This document shows, one piece after another, positions 1-8,132 of a stretch of 37,820 nt of DNA (positions within the stretch are counted from its first letter, which is position 1; each line of letters begins with the position of its first letter). The DNA lies in the IMG/VR virus record IMGVR_UViG_3300022748_000028, positions 1-37,820 of that record. One strand, written 5' to 3'. A program made the translations under genes and the position numbers. A model generated the notes under the pieces. The model was not told where the DNA came from. It was given only the letters and a program-made list of their open reading frames with translations, and ran no database searches. The stretch comes from a virus.

Positions 1-132
1 AAATTGCAAATTCACAGCAGCGGCAAAAGGCGGCTGAATGCCAGCAAGCGCCACGGCATCCGCCAATGTGGCGCCTTGCGGCAAGGTGTGCTGGGATTGG
101 TTGATCAGCACTTGGAGGGGGGTATCAAACAT
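1..132 (-). CDS. thiS: ThiS-like sulfur carrier protein, 5' part (host gene, cut by window edge)
   Basis: The first 44 codons of a minus-strand gene run off the left edge. The translation starts MFDTPLQVLINQ and continues with TLPQGATLADAV and PPFAAAVN. This fits the small ubiquitin-like sulfur carrier ThiS, whose C-terminal Gly-Gly (outside the window) is adenylated and thiocarboxylated to supply sulfur for the thiazole ring of thiamine. The start is the ATG at 130-132. No strong ribosome binding site is visible upstream, where phage DNA now lies. A ThiO-like 3' end on the same strand at the other window edge supports a thiO-thiS operon split by the prophage. The family call rests on pattern and context because the C-terminus is missing. 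Confidence 0.75.
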   Translation of the reverse strand, partial: MFDTPLQVLINQSQHTLPQGATLADAVALAGIQPPFAAAVNLQF

Positions 133-303
133 GTTCAAACTTCAATTGGTGAGAGGGAGTGAGATATTTAATTGAATCCAGCGAGATAAATCAGGATTTA
201 TTGGGACTGAGCTGGAAATAACAGGACAAGAATTGAAAATAACTTTCGTAGAGCGAAAAAATTGGCCGCGAGGTTTTTTCAAAAGATTTGGGCATAAATC
301 AGA
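133..303. repeat. Left prophage end: non-coding, candidate transposase-binding repeats
   Basis: No gene is seen here. Reading inward, GTGAGATATTT (159-169) and GCGAGATAAAT (181-191) start 22 bp apart. At the right end, again reading inward, GCGCGATATTT and GCGCGATAAAT also start 22 bp apart, matching at 9/11 and 10/11 positions. A further block at about 249-265 (CGTAGAGCGAAAAAATT) loosely resembles the right-end CGCTCAGAGAAAACAA repeat. Transposable phages carry several transposase-binding sites per end, so these are candidates. The exact first phage base and the target duplication were not identified. Confidence 0.4.
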
Positions 304-840
304 TCAAAGACCGTCCATCAAATAGTCGTTGAGCGACTGAATGATCAGGTTTTCCTCCTGTGGGTAAAGTGTACCGTCTGGCCTGATTGGCATGTAAGGG
401 CGTGCCTCAAGCGTCACTTTATTGCCCCTGCCAGTTTTGGCTCCAAACTGGTTGGGGGAAGCATAGATCGGATTTGACCTCACGGTCAGGGCTCCTGATA
501 TCACGGAGCGATCGAACTGCCGACTCAACTCCCGGGTAGCGATCAAGGGCTTTTTTGAACTAAGCCGTTGCTGCCCCTTCGCATTCAATGCCCCGCTTTT
601 TGTCCTGTTTGAGCCGACCTTAGCCAAACTATTGGCAAAAGCGCGGAGTGTGGCTAGTGAATTGGGCTTCCAAGCAACGCCATCGGGACCTGTGCTGGTG
701 ACAAACCGCCTCTTAGTGCGCTCAATGATGTCGTCTCCAAGCCCCTTCAGAAACGTATTTTGATGCTGGGTGCGGTCAATCAGCTTGGCAAGCTTCTCCT
801 GAACTTCCTTGCTCTCGACTTTGATATCGAATGTCGCCAT
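304..840 (-). CDS. Phage virion morphogenesis protein (Mu gpG-like)
   Basis: A 178-residue protein starting MATFDIKVESKE. The start at 840 is chosen because GGGGGAG lies 6 nt upstream; the reading frame stays open to 921, but the extra residues look non-coding. Basic central segments, an RELSRQFD-like stretch and a C-terminal RPYMPIRPDG segment fit the phage virion morphogenesis family (Mu gpG, Pfam Phage_tail_S), thought to act in head-tail joining or tail completion. It follows the MuF gene and is the last gene of the leftward late block, next to the phage end. The family call is by resemblance and order. Confidence 0.75.
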   Translation of the reverse strand: MATFDIKVESKEVQEKLAKLIDRTQHQNTFLKGLGDDIIERTKRRFVTSTGPDGVAWKPNSLATLRAFANSLAKVGSNRTKSGALNAKGQQRLSSKKPLIATRELSRQFDRSVISGALTVRSNPIYASPNQFGAKTGRGNKVTLEARPYMPIRPDGTLYPQEENLIIQSLNDYLMDGL

Positions 841-929
841 AATTCTCCCCCGTGGGTGGTAGTTTCCAATAGGAACGGTTGGGGTCAATGACGTCATTAT
901 CCGGTTCGAGTCCGGCGCCACCTGCCCTT

Positions 930-2204
930 TTATTTTTTCAACAGCAGCACATACTGCGATCCGCTGTTCAAGTCGACTTCATTCACCACACTTCCGGTTC
1001 TCACGAAATTTGAGACCATGCGGTCGCGAACACCATCCAGTCGAACCCGTTCCCCAAAGTTGACCCGCACTACAACTTTTGCCGATTTGCCATCAAGGGG
1101 CAGTGCATAGATCAAATTGTTGTTAATCGTGTCAATGTAGGCAGATGCGTTTTCCATCTTCGTTGGCAACTCGCGCCAGAAGTCTGTGGATAGTGCCGTA
1201 CCGCGATCTGTTTTGCTGTCACGGATGGCGTGCAACAGCTCGGTGTCACGCATCCAGATGGCTGCGTTTTCTAATGTGATGCCACGATCGGACAACAAAG
1301 AAACCACCTCAGGTTCAACGGTATGAACCTGCTGAGCAGAATTGGTGGACTTCATGGACTGCGCAGTCCCGTCCACCAGCGTGTGCCATGAATTCAACCT
1401 CTCGGACGCCAAAGCTGGTCCGAGCGATTTCCACATGGCTGCACCAATAGGCGCATCGAGATTGATCAACTTGCTGGCGATGAGGTCTGAGAACGATCTT
1501 TTGACGCTTGCACCTGGCGCATAGTCAAACCCTTTATCGATCCCAACTGGAGCCCCTGTTTTAGGGTCAATTTGGTCCCATCCTTCAGGTGGTGAACCCA
1601 TGCCTGCCTGTGCACTGGCAAGCCCATCTTTTTTGCTTACAGAAATAATCCGGCATTCGCAGCCCCATCCATTGGGCGCAAAATGGGTCTTCCAAAATGG
1701 GTGGTCATGTAGAAGCGTCAAGCCATTCCACGACAAATGAAGTGGCCGTGGATGAATCACGCTGTCGTTGTGGACATAGCGCCAATATGGACGAAGCCTC
1801 AAATAATCTGGCTCAGTCATCTGCTGCCAGCGACCAGCTGCGTAGCTGGTGGCCATGTTGGTTTGATAGATGATCCGGGCACGCCACGCTTCACCTTCTG
1901 GCGTGCCCTCACCAGTCCAGCCTGACCATCCATGTTTGGCCACAAGGGACTTGAATGATTTTTGGAATTCACGTTCACCTTTGCCAGATGCAGCAGCTTG
2001 AATGACTGCCTGATGAAGATCATTCAAAAGATCAGCCTTTGCTGCTCCAGCCACAATGAAGGCACGGTCATGCGCGCTGCGCTGAATGTCATCCCATCGG
2101 TCTGTAGGCAATTGCAGCTTATTGCGCAAAAAATTAATCTGCAGTTCAAACGGTGTTCCAAAGCCAACATTGAGCTCTGCGGTATTGCTTGGCATTTTTA
2201 GCAA
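930..2204 (-). CDS. MuF-type head morphogenesis protein with nuclease-like C-terminal extension
   Basis: A 424-residue minor head protein. The central part (about residues 100-190) has the MuF signature, including ARIIYQTNMATSYAAGRW and, near the end of the domain, APNGWGCECRI. MuF proteins sit with the portal at the DNA entry vertex and help load or mature the head. The C-terminal third, after a variable linker, has conserved-looking segments (WRELP, YIDTINNNLIYALP, VVVRVN) resembling the PBECR-type nuclease domains often fused to MuF proteins. That part is inference, and a dedicated toxin role is not shown. It begins 6 nt after the portal stop, in one transcription unit with the terminase. 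Confidence 0.85.
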   Translation of the reverse strand: MLKMPSNTAELNVGFGTPFELQINFLRNKLQLPTDRWDDIQRSAHDRAFIVAGAAKADLLNDLHQAVIQAAASGKGEREFQKSFKSLVAKHGWSGWTGEGTPEGEAWRARIIYQTNMATSYAAGRWQQMTEPDYLRLRPYWRYVHNDSVIHPRPLHLSWNGLTLLHDHPFWKTHFAPNGWGCECRIISVSKKDGLASAQAGMGSPPEGWDQIDPKTGAPVGIDKGFDYAPGASVKRSFSDLIASKLINLDAPIGAAMWKSLGPALASERLNSWHTLVDGTAQSMKSTNSAQQVHTVEPEVVSLLSDRGITLENAAIWMRDTELLHAIRDSKTDRGTALSTDFWRELPTKMENASAYIDTINNNLIYALPLDGKSAKVVVRVNFGERVRLDGVRDRMVSNFVRTGSVVNEVDLNSGSQYVLLLKK

Positions 2205-2210
2205 TCCCTT

Positions 2211-3653
2211 TTACGAACCAGACCCAGACTGTGCGTCGACCATCCCCTTGAGCTCAGCCAATGCAAATGCAGCAGCCATGATTTTTTCAAGATCAGCACT
2301 GTCAAGACTTGCGTAGGCTTTAACGAGCTCTTGCTGCACTTGCAGAAAAGAGTCCGAACGATTCACAAGCGCCTGAATTGAACCGATCATGGAGTCCAGC
2401 GATGGCTTGGTTGCCTCCATCAACAAATCGGTTTGCGATTTTGTTGGATCGGTGGCTGTCGATGAATCAGCAAAGCTGGCAAATGTTGCCGCAGGAACTG
2501 GCGCAACTTGGGCAGTATCAGGGGCCAAGTCGCCCTCGATGTAACCATAGGATCGCTGCCAGTACGCGTTTGTAAATCGTGCACCAGCCTCATAGTTGCT
2601 CTTGTCCCGATCGGCTTGCAATTTGTCACGAGATTGCTGATCCCACATGCTAAATACGGGAGGTGCAGACGATGCCCAATTTGCTTCGCAAATCCATCGA
2701 ATCAGCTGATTGATTGTTGCCGCCACAATCTCTGCATCACCGTCGCGCAAATCTTTGGTGACCTCAAGTCCAGCAGAGGCGCTAGCCCGGTTGGCCGATG
2801 ATTCAGTTGTTTGATTTTGACCAAGCAAGGCGATGGAGATTTCACTGCGGCAATGCAAAACCAGTTTTTCATATAGGTCGGCACTTGCAGCCTTTCCTGC
2901 CATTTCCTTGATCTCAATGCTGCCATCATCAGGTATGACTGCGGAGCCATCTTGTATCAATGCGTCAAGGCTATCAAGCAACTCGGCACGTTCCTGATCT
3001 GTTGCTGCTCTTGGCAACTTGCCAACAGGCCAAGCACTGCCAAATTTTTCTGTGAATGACAGCCAAAATTTCAGTCCACCTTTTTTGAAAGCCAATGGCC
3101 AAAAGCACATGCTCAGGTCAGGAAAACCGTATGGGTTTTTGTAGGTTGGGTCTTGTCTTGGGAGAAGGAACTTACGCTCAGGCAGTAGTTCGCCAAAAAC
3201 GGGGTTTTGACGGGTCTTGAATCTGAGGTTGTTTTCCGGGTCAAAACAAAACCACTCAGGGGGTTTGGCAACCACATCATCAGGGACAAGAACACCGCCA
3301 ACATATTTCCACATTACCTCCATTGGCTGATAGCCATAAAGGGTTGCCTCAAGAATTTGACCAATGATTCGTTCAAGATCGAGGTCATCCAAAATAGACT
3401 GAATGGATTTCGAAGTGCGACTTGCAGCCTGCCCACGGTCAATACCCCACTCAAGCGATTTCACGGCGCTCTTACGGCGACGAATGCTCCCGCCAACAAG
3501 CGCGTCTGTGCGCAAATCGCGGTACACCTCAATGTCTCTGCCCTGCGCTTTGAGAATCGGGTCGGGATTAGGCAACAGCAGACCAAATGCGGTGAAATCT
3601 AAGCTACGTGCACGAGTTGCAAAGTGGTCAGAGAGGAGGGCTTTAATTGACAT
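2211..3653 (-). CDS. Portal protein, DUF935 family (Mu gp29-like)
   Basis: A 480-residue protein matching the Mu-type portal family. The N-terminus has DLRTDALVGGSIRRRKSAV, and the middle has ALLGQNQTTESSANRASA, a conserved-looking stretch in this family. Portals form the dodecameric ring through which DNA enters the capsid and to which the terminase and tail bind. The gene overlaps the end of the large terminase by 11 nt and is followed 6 nt later by muF, the usual Mu order terL-portal-F. Length and order agree with the family. Nothing looks broken. Confidence 0.9.
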   Translation of the reverse strand: MSIKALLSDHFATRARSLDFTAFGLLLPNPDPILKAQGRDIEVYRDLRTDALVGGSIRRRKSAVKSLEWGIDRGQAASRTSKSIQSILDDLDLERIIGQILEATLYGYQPMEVMWKYVGGVLVPDDVVAKPPEWFCFDPENNLRFKTRQNPVFGELLPERKFLLPRQDPTYKNPYGFPDLSMCFWPLAFKKGGLKFWLSFTEKFGSAWPVGKLPRAATDQERAELLDSLDALIQDGSAVIPDDGSIEIKEMAGKAASADLYEKLVLHCRSEISIALLGQNQTTESSANRASASAGLEVTKDLRDGDAEIVAATINQLIRWICEANWASSAPPVFSMWDQQSRDKLQADRDKSNYEAGARFTNAYWQRSYGYIEGDLAPDTAQVAPVPAATFASFADSSTATDPTKSQTDLLMEATKPSLDSMIGSIQALVNRSDSFLQVQQELVKAYASLDSADLEKIMAAAFALAELKGMVDAQSGSGS

Positions 3654-5208
3654 GTTCGTAACCGATTAAGTTGATGCCACCAACACGCTTTGAGCGTGAT
3701 CGTGGCCGTGTAAGAGCCTTCACGGGGCCCTTGGTCATCTCTCGACTGGCGAAGTACGCCAAAGCCAAAGCGACAGCTGCATCGCCATGTCGCTTGGCAA
3801 CATCTTCCCTTCCGTCAGATGAGCTTTTTTCGCTGGTGCGTGTATCCGGTATCCGTGGCACACCTTTAATGACTTGAACCAAGCGAAGGTCACCTAAGAA
3901 GTCTTCATCCTTGGGAAGCTTGTCCAAATTTCCATCTTCCAATGCGGCTTTGACAGGTGGCATGTGCTCCCGGTACCAGCCTTCAGTCAACATCACCTGT
4001 TGAATGCGGCTGGGCCCATAGCGTTGCATAGCAAACTCAGCCAGAAACTGCCCGTTACCACGTGCGTCAAATGCGCCACCAATGAAGTTTGGCAATCTGT
4101 CTAACAAATAGAAAGCCACTTGCTCTTGCTGCCTGAAAGGAACATTGCGCAGCTCAATCACAAACGGCACTCGTCGCACCAAGTTCTTTTCTTGGATCAG
4201 CGGGATATGCACCGTCAAGTCGCCAGAGCGTCCAAAGTCTTCACCGTTGAAACTTTTTGCATCCGCTGGCAACACCTCCAGTCGTGGCGCCAGGTGCTCT
4301 TGAAGCCAATCCTGACACTCCGCTTTTCTGATGTGCTCAGGCAGCAGCTCAAAACCTTGTTTGCACTCCCAGCGCAACACGGGCGTATCGCTGGACATGC
4401 GAGATTCGATCAGTGCACGAGACAACCACGCGCCACTCGAATTGGATGGAATGCAGTCAAGCTCTTCCTGTGCGCCAACACCATAGAACGAATAAACGCT
4501 TTGAATCCAAGCAAGTTCTTCTTCTTGCTTCCATTCTTTGCCTAAACGCAAACAAACGCGACGATAAAGACCATCAGCAACAGCTTCTTGAAAAGTGACC
4601 CGATGCACAGATCCACTGCGTTTTTCAGCGCGAATGTCGGTGATCAATTCATTGAACGGGTTTTCTGTCCCATCGTGCGTGCTGATGATGCGAACCTTCC
4701 CGCCCCAAATCAACATGGCCATCGCCGCCTTGAGCAGTTCGGACAGCTTGTCATGGAACGCCGCCTCATCAATCACAATGACGCCTTGGCGACCGCGCAA
4801 GTTAGAGGGGCGGCTGGTCAGGGCAACGATCCTGAAACCAGAATCCGGGAAACGAATGGTGAAGGTCTTGATGTGTTTGTCTTCATCCTCTCCATCCCAA
4901 AAACCATCTTCGACTTCGCTGGCCGCGTAGTTATACACACGAGCCCACATTGCTGCGGCTTGAATGTATTCAATCGTCATGTCTTGGTTGTAGGCGATGT
5001 AGTAAACGTTTTGCCCACCCACATTTCGATTGGATGCTGCAATCAAAACATCATCAGCGGCTTCGGCCCATGTGATACCAGTACGTCGAGATTTCTCAAA
5101 AACCTTGAATGGCGATGGATCAGCAACCCATCTTTGCTGGTATCCCATCAACACAGCAGGCGCACTTACCTGCGCGGTGTTTGGTACTTTGGCCGGAACT
5201 TTTGTCAT
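3643..5208 (-). CDS. Terminase large subunit (Mu gp28-like)
   Basis: A 521-residue packaging motor. Residues 38-47 (EKSRRTGITW) look like the terminase version of Walker A, and residues 144-150 (VIVIDEA) form Walker B with its catalytic glutamate. The C-terminal half carries RNase H-fold nuclease features with acidic residues in GEDFGRSGDL, GGAFDARGNG and KRHGDAAVALALA. It uses ATP to pump DNA into the prohead and cuts it; Mu-like enzymes package headfuls that include host DNA. It starts in a 4-nt overlap with the small subunit, suggesting coupled translation. Confidence 0.9.
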   Translation of the reverse strand: MTKVPAKVPNTAQVSAPAVLMGYQQRWVADPSPFKVFEKSRRTGITWAEAADDVLIAASNRNVGGQNVYYIAYNQDMTIEYIQAAAMWARVYNYAASEVEDGFWDGEDEDKHIKTFTIRFPDSGFRIVALTSRPSNLRGRQGVIVIDEAAFHDKLSELLKAAMAMLIWGGKVRIISTHDGTENPFNELITDIRAEKRSGSVHRVTFQEAVADGLYRRVCLRLGKEWKQEEELAWIQSVYSFYGVGAQEELDCIPSNSSGAWLSRALIESRMSSDTPVLRWECKQGFELLPEHIRKAECQDWLQEHLAPRLEVLPADAKSFNGEDFGRSGDLTVHIPLIQEKNLVRRVPFVIELRNVPFRQQEQVAFYLLDRLPNFIGGAFDARGNGQFLAEFAMQRYGPSRIQQVMLTEGWYREHMPPVKAALEDGNLDKLPKDEDFLGDLRLVQVIKGVPRIPDTRTSEKSSSDGREDVAKRHGDAAVALALAYFASREMTKGPVKALTRPRSRSKRVGGINLIGYEHVN

Positions 5209-5768
5209 GACGCGATGCCAAGAATTTCTCGACGAAGCTGATCAACTGTCTCAGCAGACAAGCCGCCTTTTTTGGCGATCTTTTCCACGTTTGCAGCTGC
5301 TGCCTGCGCGCGCTCTTTGACCTCAGATTGGAATTTCTTAAGGTTGACGCTGCTGCGCGTGAGAGTGGCAATGTTTTTGGCAGCAGCGCTAAGCATGCCA
5401 ATGCGATCGCCAGCATCAACATCTTCATCACTGGCTTCTTGCAGGGAAATGATGGCGTCAAACAACTCGGTCTGAACCAGCGCGGTCAAAGCCTCGCTGC
5501 GTGCATCTTCATCGTCGCCAGCTTGGGCGCGAATAATCTTGGCTGCTTCGGTGCTGGCCCTGATAGCCGTTAAACGACGCTCAAGCTTTTGGCCATACCG
5601 ATGCATGGCTGAGCGGCTTGGCAGATCACCTGCAATTTCATGTCCGGGAAATTGATTCCGCAAATCTGAAATCAGCTCATCTAGTGTCATTGAGCCCTCT
5701 GCGATCCTGCCCTCAATATAGGACTTGACCTCAGAAGGTAAACGAGAAAGTTTGGATTTGCGCCCCAT
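5205..5768 (-). CDS. Terminase small subunit, DUF3486 family (Mu gp27-like)
   Basis: A 187-residue protein beginning MGRKSKLSRLPSEVK. The frame is open to 5810, but the ATG at 5768 matches the typical N-terminus of the family. The N-terminal part (MTLDELISDLRNQFP, then SRSAMHRYGQKLE) looks like a DNA-binding helical domain and the rest is helical. It probably recognises the phage packaging site and hands DNA to the large subunit, whose gene overlaps it by 4 nt. Confidence 0.85.
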   Translation of the reverse strand: MGRKSKLSRLPSEVKSYIEGRIAEGSMTLDELISDLRNQFPGHEIAGDLPSRSAMHRYGQKLERRLTAIRASTEAAKIIRAQAGDDEDARSEALTALVQTELFDAIISLQEASDEDVDAGDRIGMLSAAAKNIATLTRSSVNLKKFQSEVKERAQAAAANVEKIAKKGGLSAETVDQLRREILGIAS

Positions 5769-5770
5769 GC

Positions 5771-6094
5771 TTATGTCCCAGCAGATGGACGTGCAATGCC
5801 GGGCTCGCAATCCACGGTGTACTCAACCATGTCAATGCCAAATCGCTCCAGCTTGGCACGAACCTGTCCAAGTGGATCGGTGCGAAGAGAAATCAGTTCG
5901 CGACTCTCTAAATAGTCAAGCTCACGGCGAACTTCCATTTCAGTCACGTCAGGATAAGTCGCTGAAATGACGCCACGCATCATGCGAATCGTTGCATCGC
6001 TTGGGCGCGCAATATTCATGGTCAACAACAACAGCCAGCGCATCGTCTCGCGTCGAGCGCGCTGCGCGACCAGGTGCATTTCTTCTTCTTTCAT
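5771..6094 (-). CDS. Mu gp26-like small protein, winged-helix-like
   Basis: A 107-residue protein with MRWLLLLTMNIARP near the N-terminus, then EVRRELDYLESRELI and the C-terminal YTVDCEPGIARP segment, which recurs in Mu-like phages immediately upstream of the DUF3486 terminase. The middle reads like a winged helix-turn-helix. Function is unknown; position suggests a part in packaging or head assembly. It ends 2 nt before the small terminase start and overlaps the upstream gene by 4 nt. Confidence 0.7.
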   Translation of the reverse strand: MKEEEMHLVAQRARRETMRWLLLLTMNIARPSDATIRMMRGVISATYPDVTEMEVRRELDYLESRELISLRTDPLGQVRAKLERFGIDMVEYTVDCEPGIARPSAGT

Positions 6095-6462
6095 AGATTC
6101 CGTCCCTCTTTCAAGAGCAAGTTTTCAAACCGTAGTGCAATTGCATCCAGCTTGGTCATGATGGTGGCAACTGCTTGCACGTAGTCTTCTCTGCGCACGT
6201 AGTGCAATGGAAGATCTGCCTTGAGGTTGAGCAGCTCACGCTCTACCCGCTGCCACTGGCCTGCATCTGTCTTGATGGCCTCATCCAAGGTATTGAGTCG
6301 ATCTGAAAGTTGAATGTGCTGAGCAGCTCTGGTTGTTTCTAGTGAAGTGAAGCGTTCATCCAAATGCCGCTGCATTTGCCCAAGCAGAAGTTTCCCAACG
6401 GCACCGCATGCGCCAAAAAAAGCAAGCAGCAACAAAATCAGGTGCCAAAGTTCAATCGTCAT
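6091..6462 (-). CDS. DUF2730-like membrane-anchored phage protein (Mu gp25-like)
   Basis: A 123-residue protein beginning MTIELWHLILLLLAFFGA, with one N-terminal transmembrane helix. A predicted coiled coil follows (LETTRAAQHIQLSDRLNTL and on) and then VRREDYVQAVATIM. This shape and its place between lysis and terminase genes match the DUF2730 family of Mu-like phages, whose role is unknown. The start at 6462 is preferred over 6501 because the hydrophobic segment then begins at once and AAGAGAAA lies upstream. It overlaps the end of the Rz-like gene by 11 nt. Confidence 0.7.
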   Translation of the reverse strand: MTIELWHLILLLLAFFGACGAVGKLLLGQMQRHLDERFTSLETTRAAQHIQLSDRLNTLDEAIKTDAGQWQRVERELLNLKADLPLHYVRREDYVQAVATIMTKLDAIALRFENLLLKEGRNL

Positions 6463-6979
6463 TTTTTTCTCTTGTGGTTGGTTGATTCGTGTGCCATGCA
6501 ATCAAGGCGCTGAGCCGTGCGCGACATTGCCCGTATTGAGCTCCTGCCTCTGTGATCCAGATGGCGATGTCGGTATCGGTGGCAATGGCCCCATTGGCTG
6601 CAGAAGTTCGATTGGGGGCTTCAGGTAAATCACTGACGTTGATTTCTGTGGCGTTGTTGAGCACCCGCAAAGCAGGCTCGTCAAGGCAAGCGCGGTTATG
6701 CGTGACTTCGGTGAGGGCATTGCGTTTTTCCTTTTTTAAGACCTCAATTTCCTGAGTCTTCTTTGTCAGAACCAGATAGAGGTCATCACCATTTTTTTTG
6801 GCAACTTGCAGCGCCTCAAGCGTGCTGGAGAGCGTCTCAATTTGTTCTTTTTGATGGTCGGCCTTGAGCTGTGAAATTTCAGCTTTGAGTGGGTAGTGAC
6901 CAAGTGACCACCCCAAAGTTGCCCCAAGCAAAAGGGAGCTCAGCGCTGATGCAAAAAGCGCAATGAATTCACGATTCAT
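6452..6979 (-). CDS. Rz-like inner-membrane spanin
   Basis: A 175-residue protein starting MNREFIALFASALSS, with an N-terminal signal-anchor helix to about residue 28 and then a long charged coiled-coil region (about residues 33-95). This is the classic i-spanin layout: anchored in the inner membrane, spanning the periplasm and fusing it with the outer membrane at lysis together with Rz1. A matching Rz1 is nested in another frame. ATG at 6979 overlaps the transglycosylase stop; an alternative ATG at 6994 would add five residues. Confidence 0.85.
   Translation of the reverse strand: MNREFIALFASALSSLLLGATLGWSLGHYPLKAEISQLKADHQKEQIETLSSTLEALQVAKKNGDDLYLVLTKKTQEIEVLKKEKRNALTEVTHNRACLDEPALRVLNNATEINVSDLPEAPNRTSAANGAIATDTDIAIWITEAGAQYGQCRARLSALIAWHTNQPTTREKNDD
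6502..6720 (-). CDS. Rz1-like outer-membrane lipoprotein spanin, nested in Rz
   Basis: A 72-residue protein lying wholly inside the Rz-like gene in a different frame. It has a short lipoprotein signal (MPSPKSRITALALTSLLCGC) with a lipobox ending at Cys-20, then a short mature part rich in proline (KPPIELL, PMGPLPPIP). That is the signature of o-spanins such as lambda Rz1, which pair with Rz by their C-termini. A random overlapping frame would hardly give both a lipobox and a proline-rich body at the right place. Confidence 0.88.
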   Translation of the reverse strand: MPSPKSRITALALTSLLCGCSTTPQKSTSVIYLKPPIELLQPMGPLPPIPTSPSGSQRQELNTGNVAHGSAP

Positions 6980-7572
6980 ACGCTGGGCCCCCATGTTGCG
7001 TAAATTGGTTGCAACTCAATCAAGATGCGTTTTGGATAAGCTCTGTTTTCTTGCCAATTGACAGCGGCGCGTCCTGCGTTGACAAGCTCGACCGACCCAA
7101 ACCACACCAGCGGATCAAGCCCCTTACTTGATGCCAGTTTTTTATCGCGCTGAATCCATCCAAGGCCACCGTTGTATGCAGAAAGCATGAAGGCATGTTG
7201 GTTGCGTGAATCTCTGGCTTTGATGCGGTCAAACAGCCAGCGGTCATATCCCACCAATGCACGAATTGCCCACACGGGATTTGTCGGTTGGCAATCTTGC
7301 TTTGCAAGACCATTGAGCTCACACCACCACGATGCTGTACCTGGCATGAATTGAGCCATGCCAATCGCACCCACGCGACTGACTGCATTGCTATTCCAGC
7401 GACTCTCTTGATGCAGTTGTGCGGCCAGTGCTGCGATGGGCGCATCGAGACCCCACTGCGCATGCGCAGCGCGCGTTAAATCTGCACGCCATCGATTTGC
7501 AGCAGATGGAATTTGCGCGAAGGAATTTGCAGCAAAAAACACCACAAAGAAGATTGAAGCGATGAACTTCAT
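6976..7572 (-). CDS. Lytic transglycosylase endolysin (SLT domain) with signal peptide
   Basis: A 198-residue peptidoglycan lytic transglycosylase. The start at 7572 gives a clear Sec signal (MKFIASIFFVVFFAANSFA) with likely cleavage before Gln-20, and AAGGTGG lies upstream. The catalytic glutamate is Glu-56 in LHQESRWN, followed by GAIGMAQFMPGTA and AYNGGLGW, the standard SLT motifs. It cleaves the glycan strand to a 1,6-anhydro product during lysis. An exported endolysin need not rely on a large-hole holin. The gene sits between a small Cys-rich protein and Rz. Confidence 0.9.
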   Translation of the reverse strand: MKFIASIFFVVFFAANSFAQIPSAANRWRADLTRAAHAQWGLDAPIAALAAQLHQESRWNSNAVSRVGAIGMAQFMPGTASWWCELNGLAKQDCQPTNPVWAIRALVGYDRWLFDRIKARDSRNQHAFMLSAYNGGLGWIQRDKKLASSKGLDPLVWFGSVELVNAGRAAVNWQENRAYPKRILIELQPIYATWGPSV

Positions 7573-7844
7573 GCATCCACCTTGATGAAGTGGCCTGATT
7601 CGCATCCACTTGTGATGTTGGGGCATTCCCCGCAATCAACACGGGATTTCTGCTCATCCGTCAGCAGATTGCGTTGTTTGCTATTGCGCTGCTTTTCTCT
7701 CACATTTGCTATGTGTAGAACGTCTGCCAAGCACTCTGCGCTGTCGGCCAGTTCTTGCGCCACTTTTGTTCCGTCTGGCGTGTCATAGGTCGCAGTGAGC
7801 GGGTTGTATTTCACCCATTGGTCATGTCCGATTTTGATGCTCAT
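7569..7844 (-). CDS. Small hypothetical protein with C-terminal cysteine cluster
   Basis: A 91-residue protein of unknown function. The N-terminus (MSIKIGHDQWVKYNPLTATY) is not recognised. The C-terminus has DCGECPNITSGC followed by HF, a possible metal site with three cysteines and a histidine. It overlaps both neighbours by 4 nt (transglycosylase downstream, next small gene upstream), so it belongs to the lysis transcription unit. It shares the wording LTDEQK / LTNEEK and NSK with its upstream neighbour, hinting at a common motif. Confidence 0.65.
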   Translation of the reverse strand: MSIKIGHDQWVKYNPLTATYDTPDGTKVAQELADSAECLADVLHIANVREKQRNSKQRNLLTDEQKSRVDCGECPNITSGCESGHFIKVDA

Positions 7845-8131
7845 GGACTTTCCTTAGTGCCGTGGGCAGCTTCGTCGATTAGGTCAAAGTAACGCTGTGC
7901 ATCAGTGAATCGGCCAGTTTGACGGTCAATAACCGTGTTGTCTCGGCGTTTTTCAAGTCCAAGGTGCTTTTGAATGAGTGCATACTTCTCCTCATTCGTC
8001 AGCGGCTTGCGTTCCTTGCTGTTGCACAAAGCTTCGATAGCTCGGCCAAACTGGATAAATTCTTTGACATATGTTGGGAACAGTTGGGCTGGCATCTGAT
8101 CCAATATCTGTTCATTAGTCAGCGATCTCAT
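7841..8131 (-). CDS. Small hypothetical protein in the lysis cluster
   Basis: A 96-residue soluble, mostly helical protein beginning MRSLTNEQILDQMP. The start at 8131 is chosen because GGGAG lies 7 nt upstream; the open frame to 8173 would overlap the holin gene. It contains CNSKERKPLTNEEKY, similar to NSKQRNLLTDEQK in the following gene. No function is recognised. It begins one base beyond the putative holin stop codon and overlaps the next gene by 4 nt, so translation is probably coupled. Confidence 0.65.
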   Translation of the reverse strand: MRSLTNEQILDQMPAQLFPTYVKEFIQFGRAIEALCNSKERKPLTNEEKYALIQKHLGLEKRRDNTVIDRQTGRFTDAQRYFDLIDEAAHGTKESP

Positions 8132-8132
8132 A

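Noticed and set aside
841-921. Upstream 27-codon extension of the gpG-like gene
   Set aside because: GGGGGAG lies right before ATG 840 and the extension does not resemble the family.
1342-5320. Several plus-strand frames of 60-217 codons in the first 5 kb
   Set aside because: They are antisense to the terminase, portal and MuF genes, lack ribosome binding sites and have shadow-like composition.
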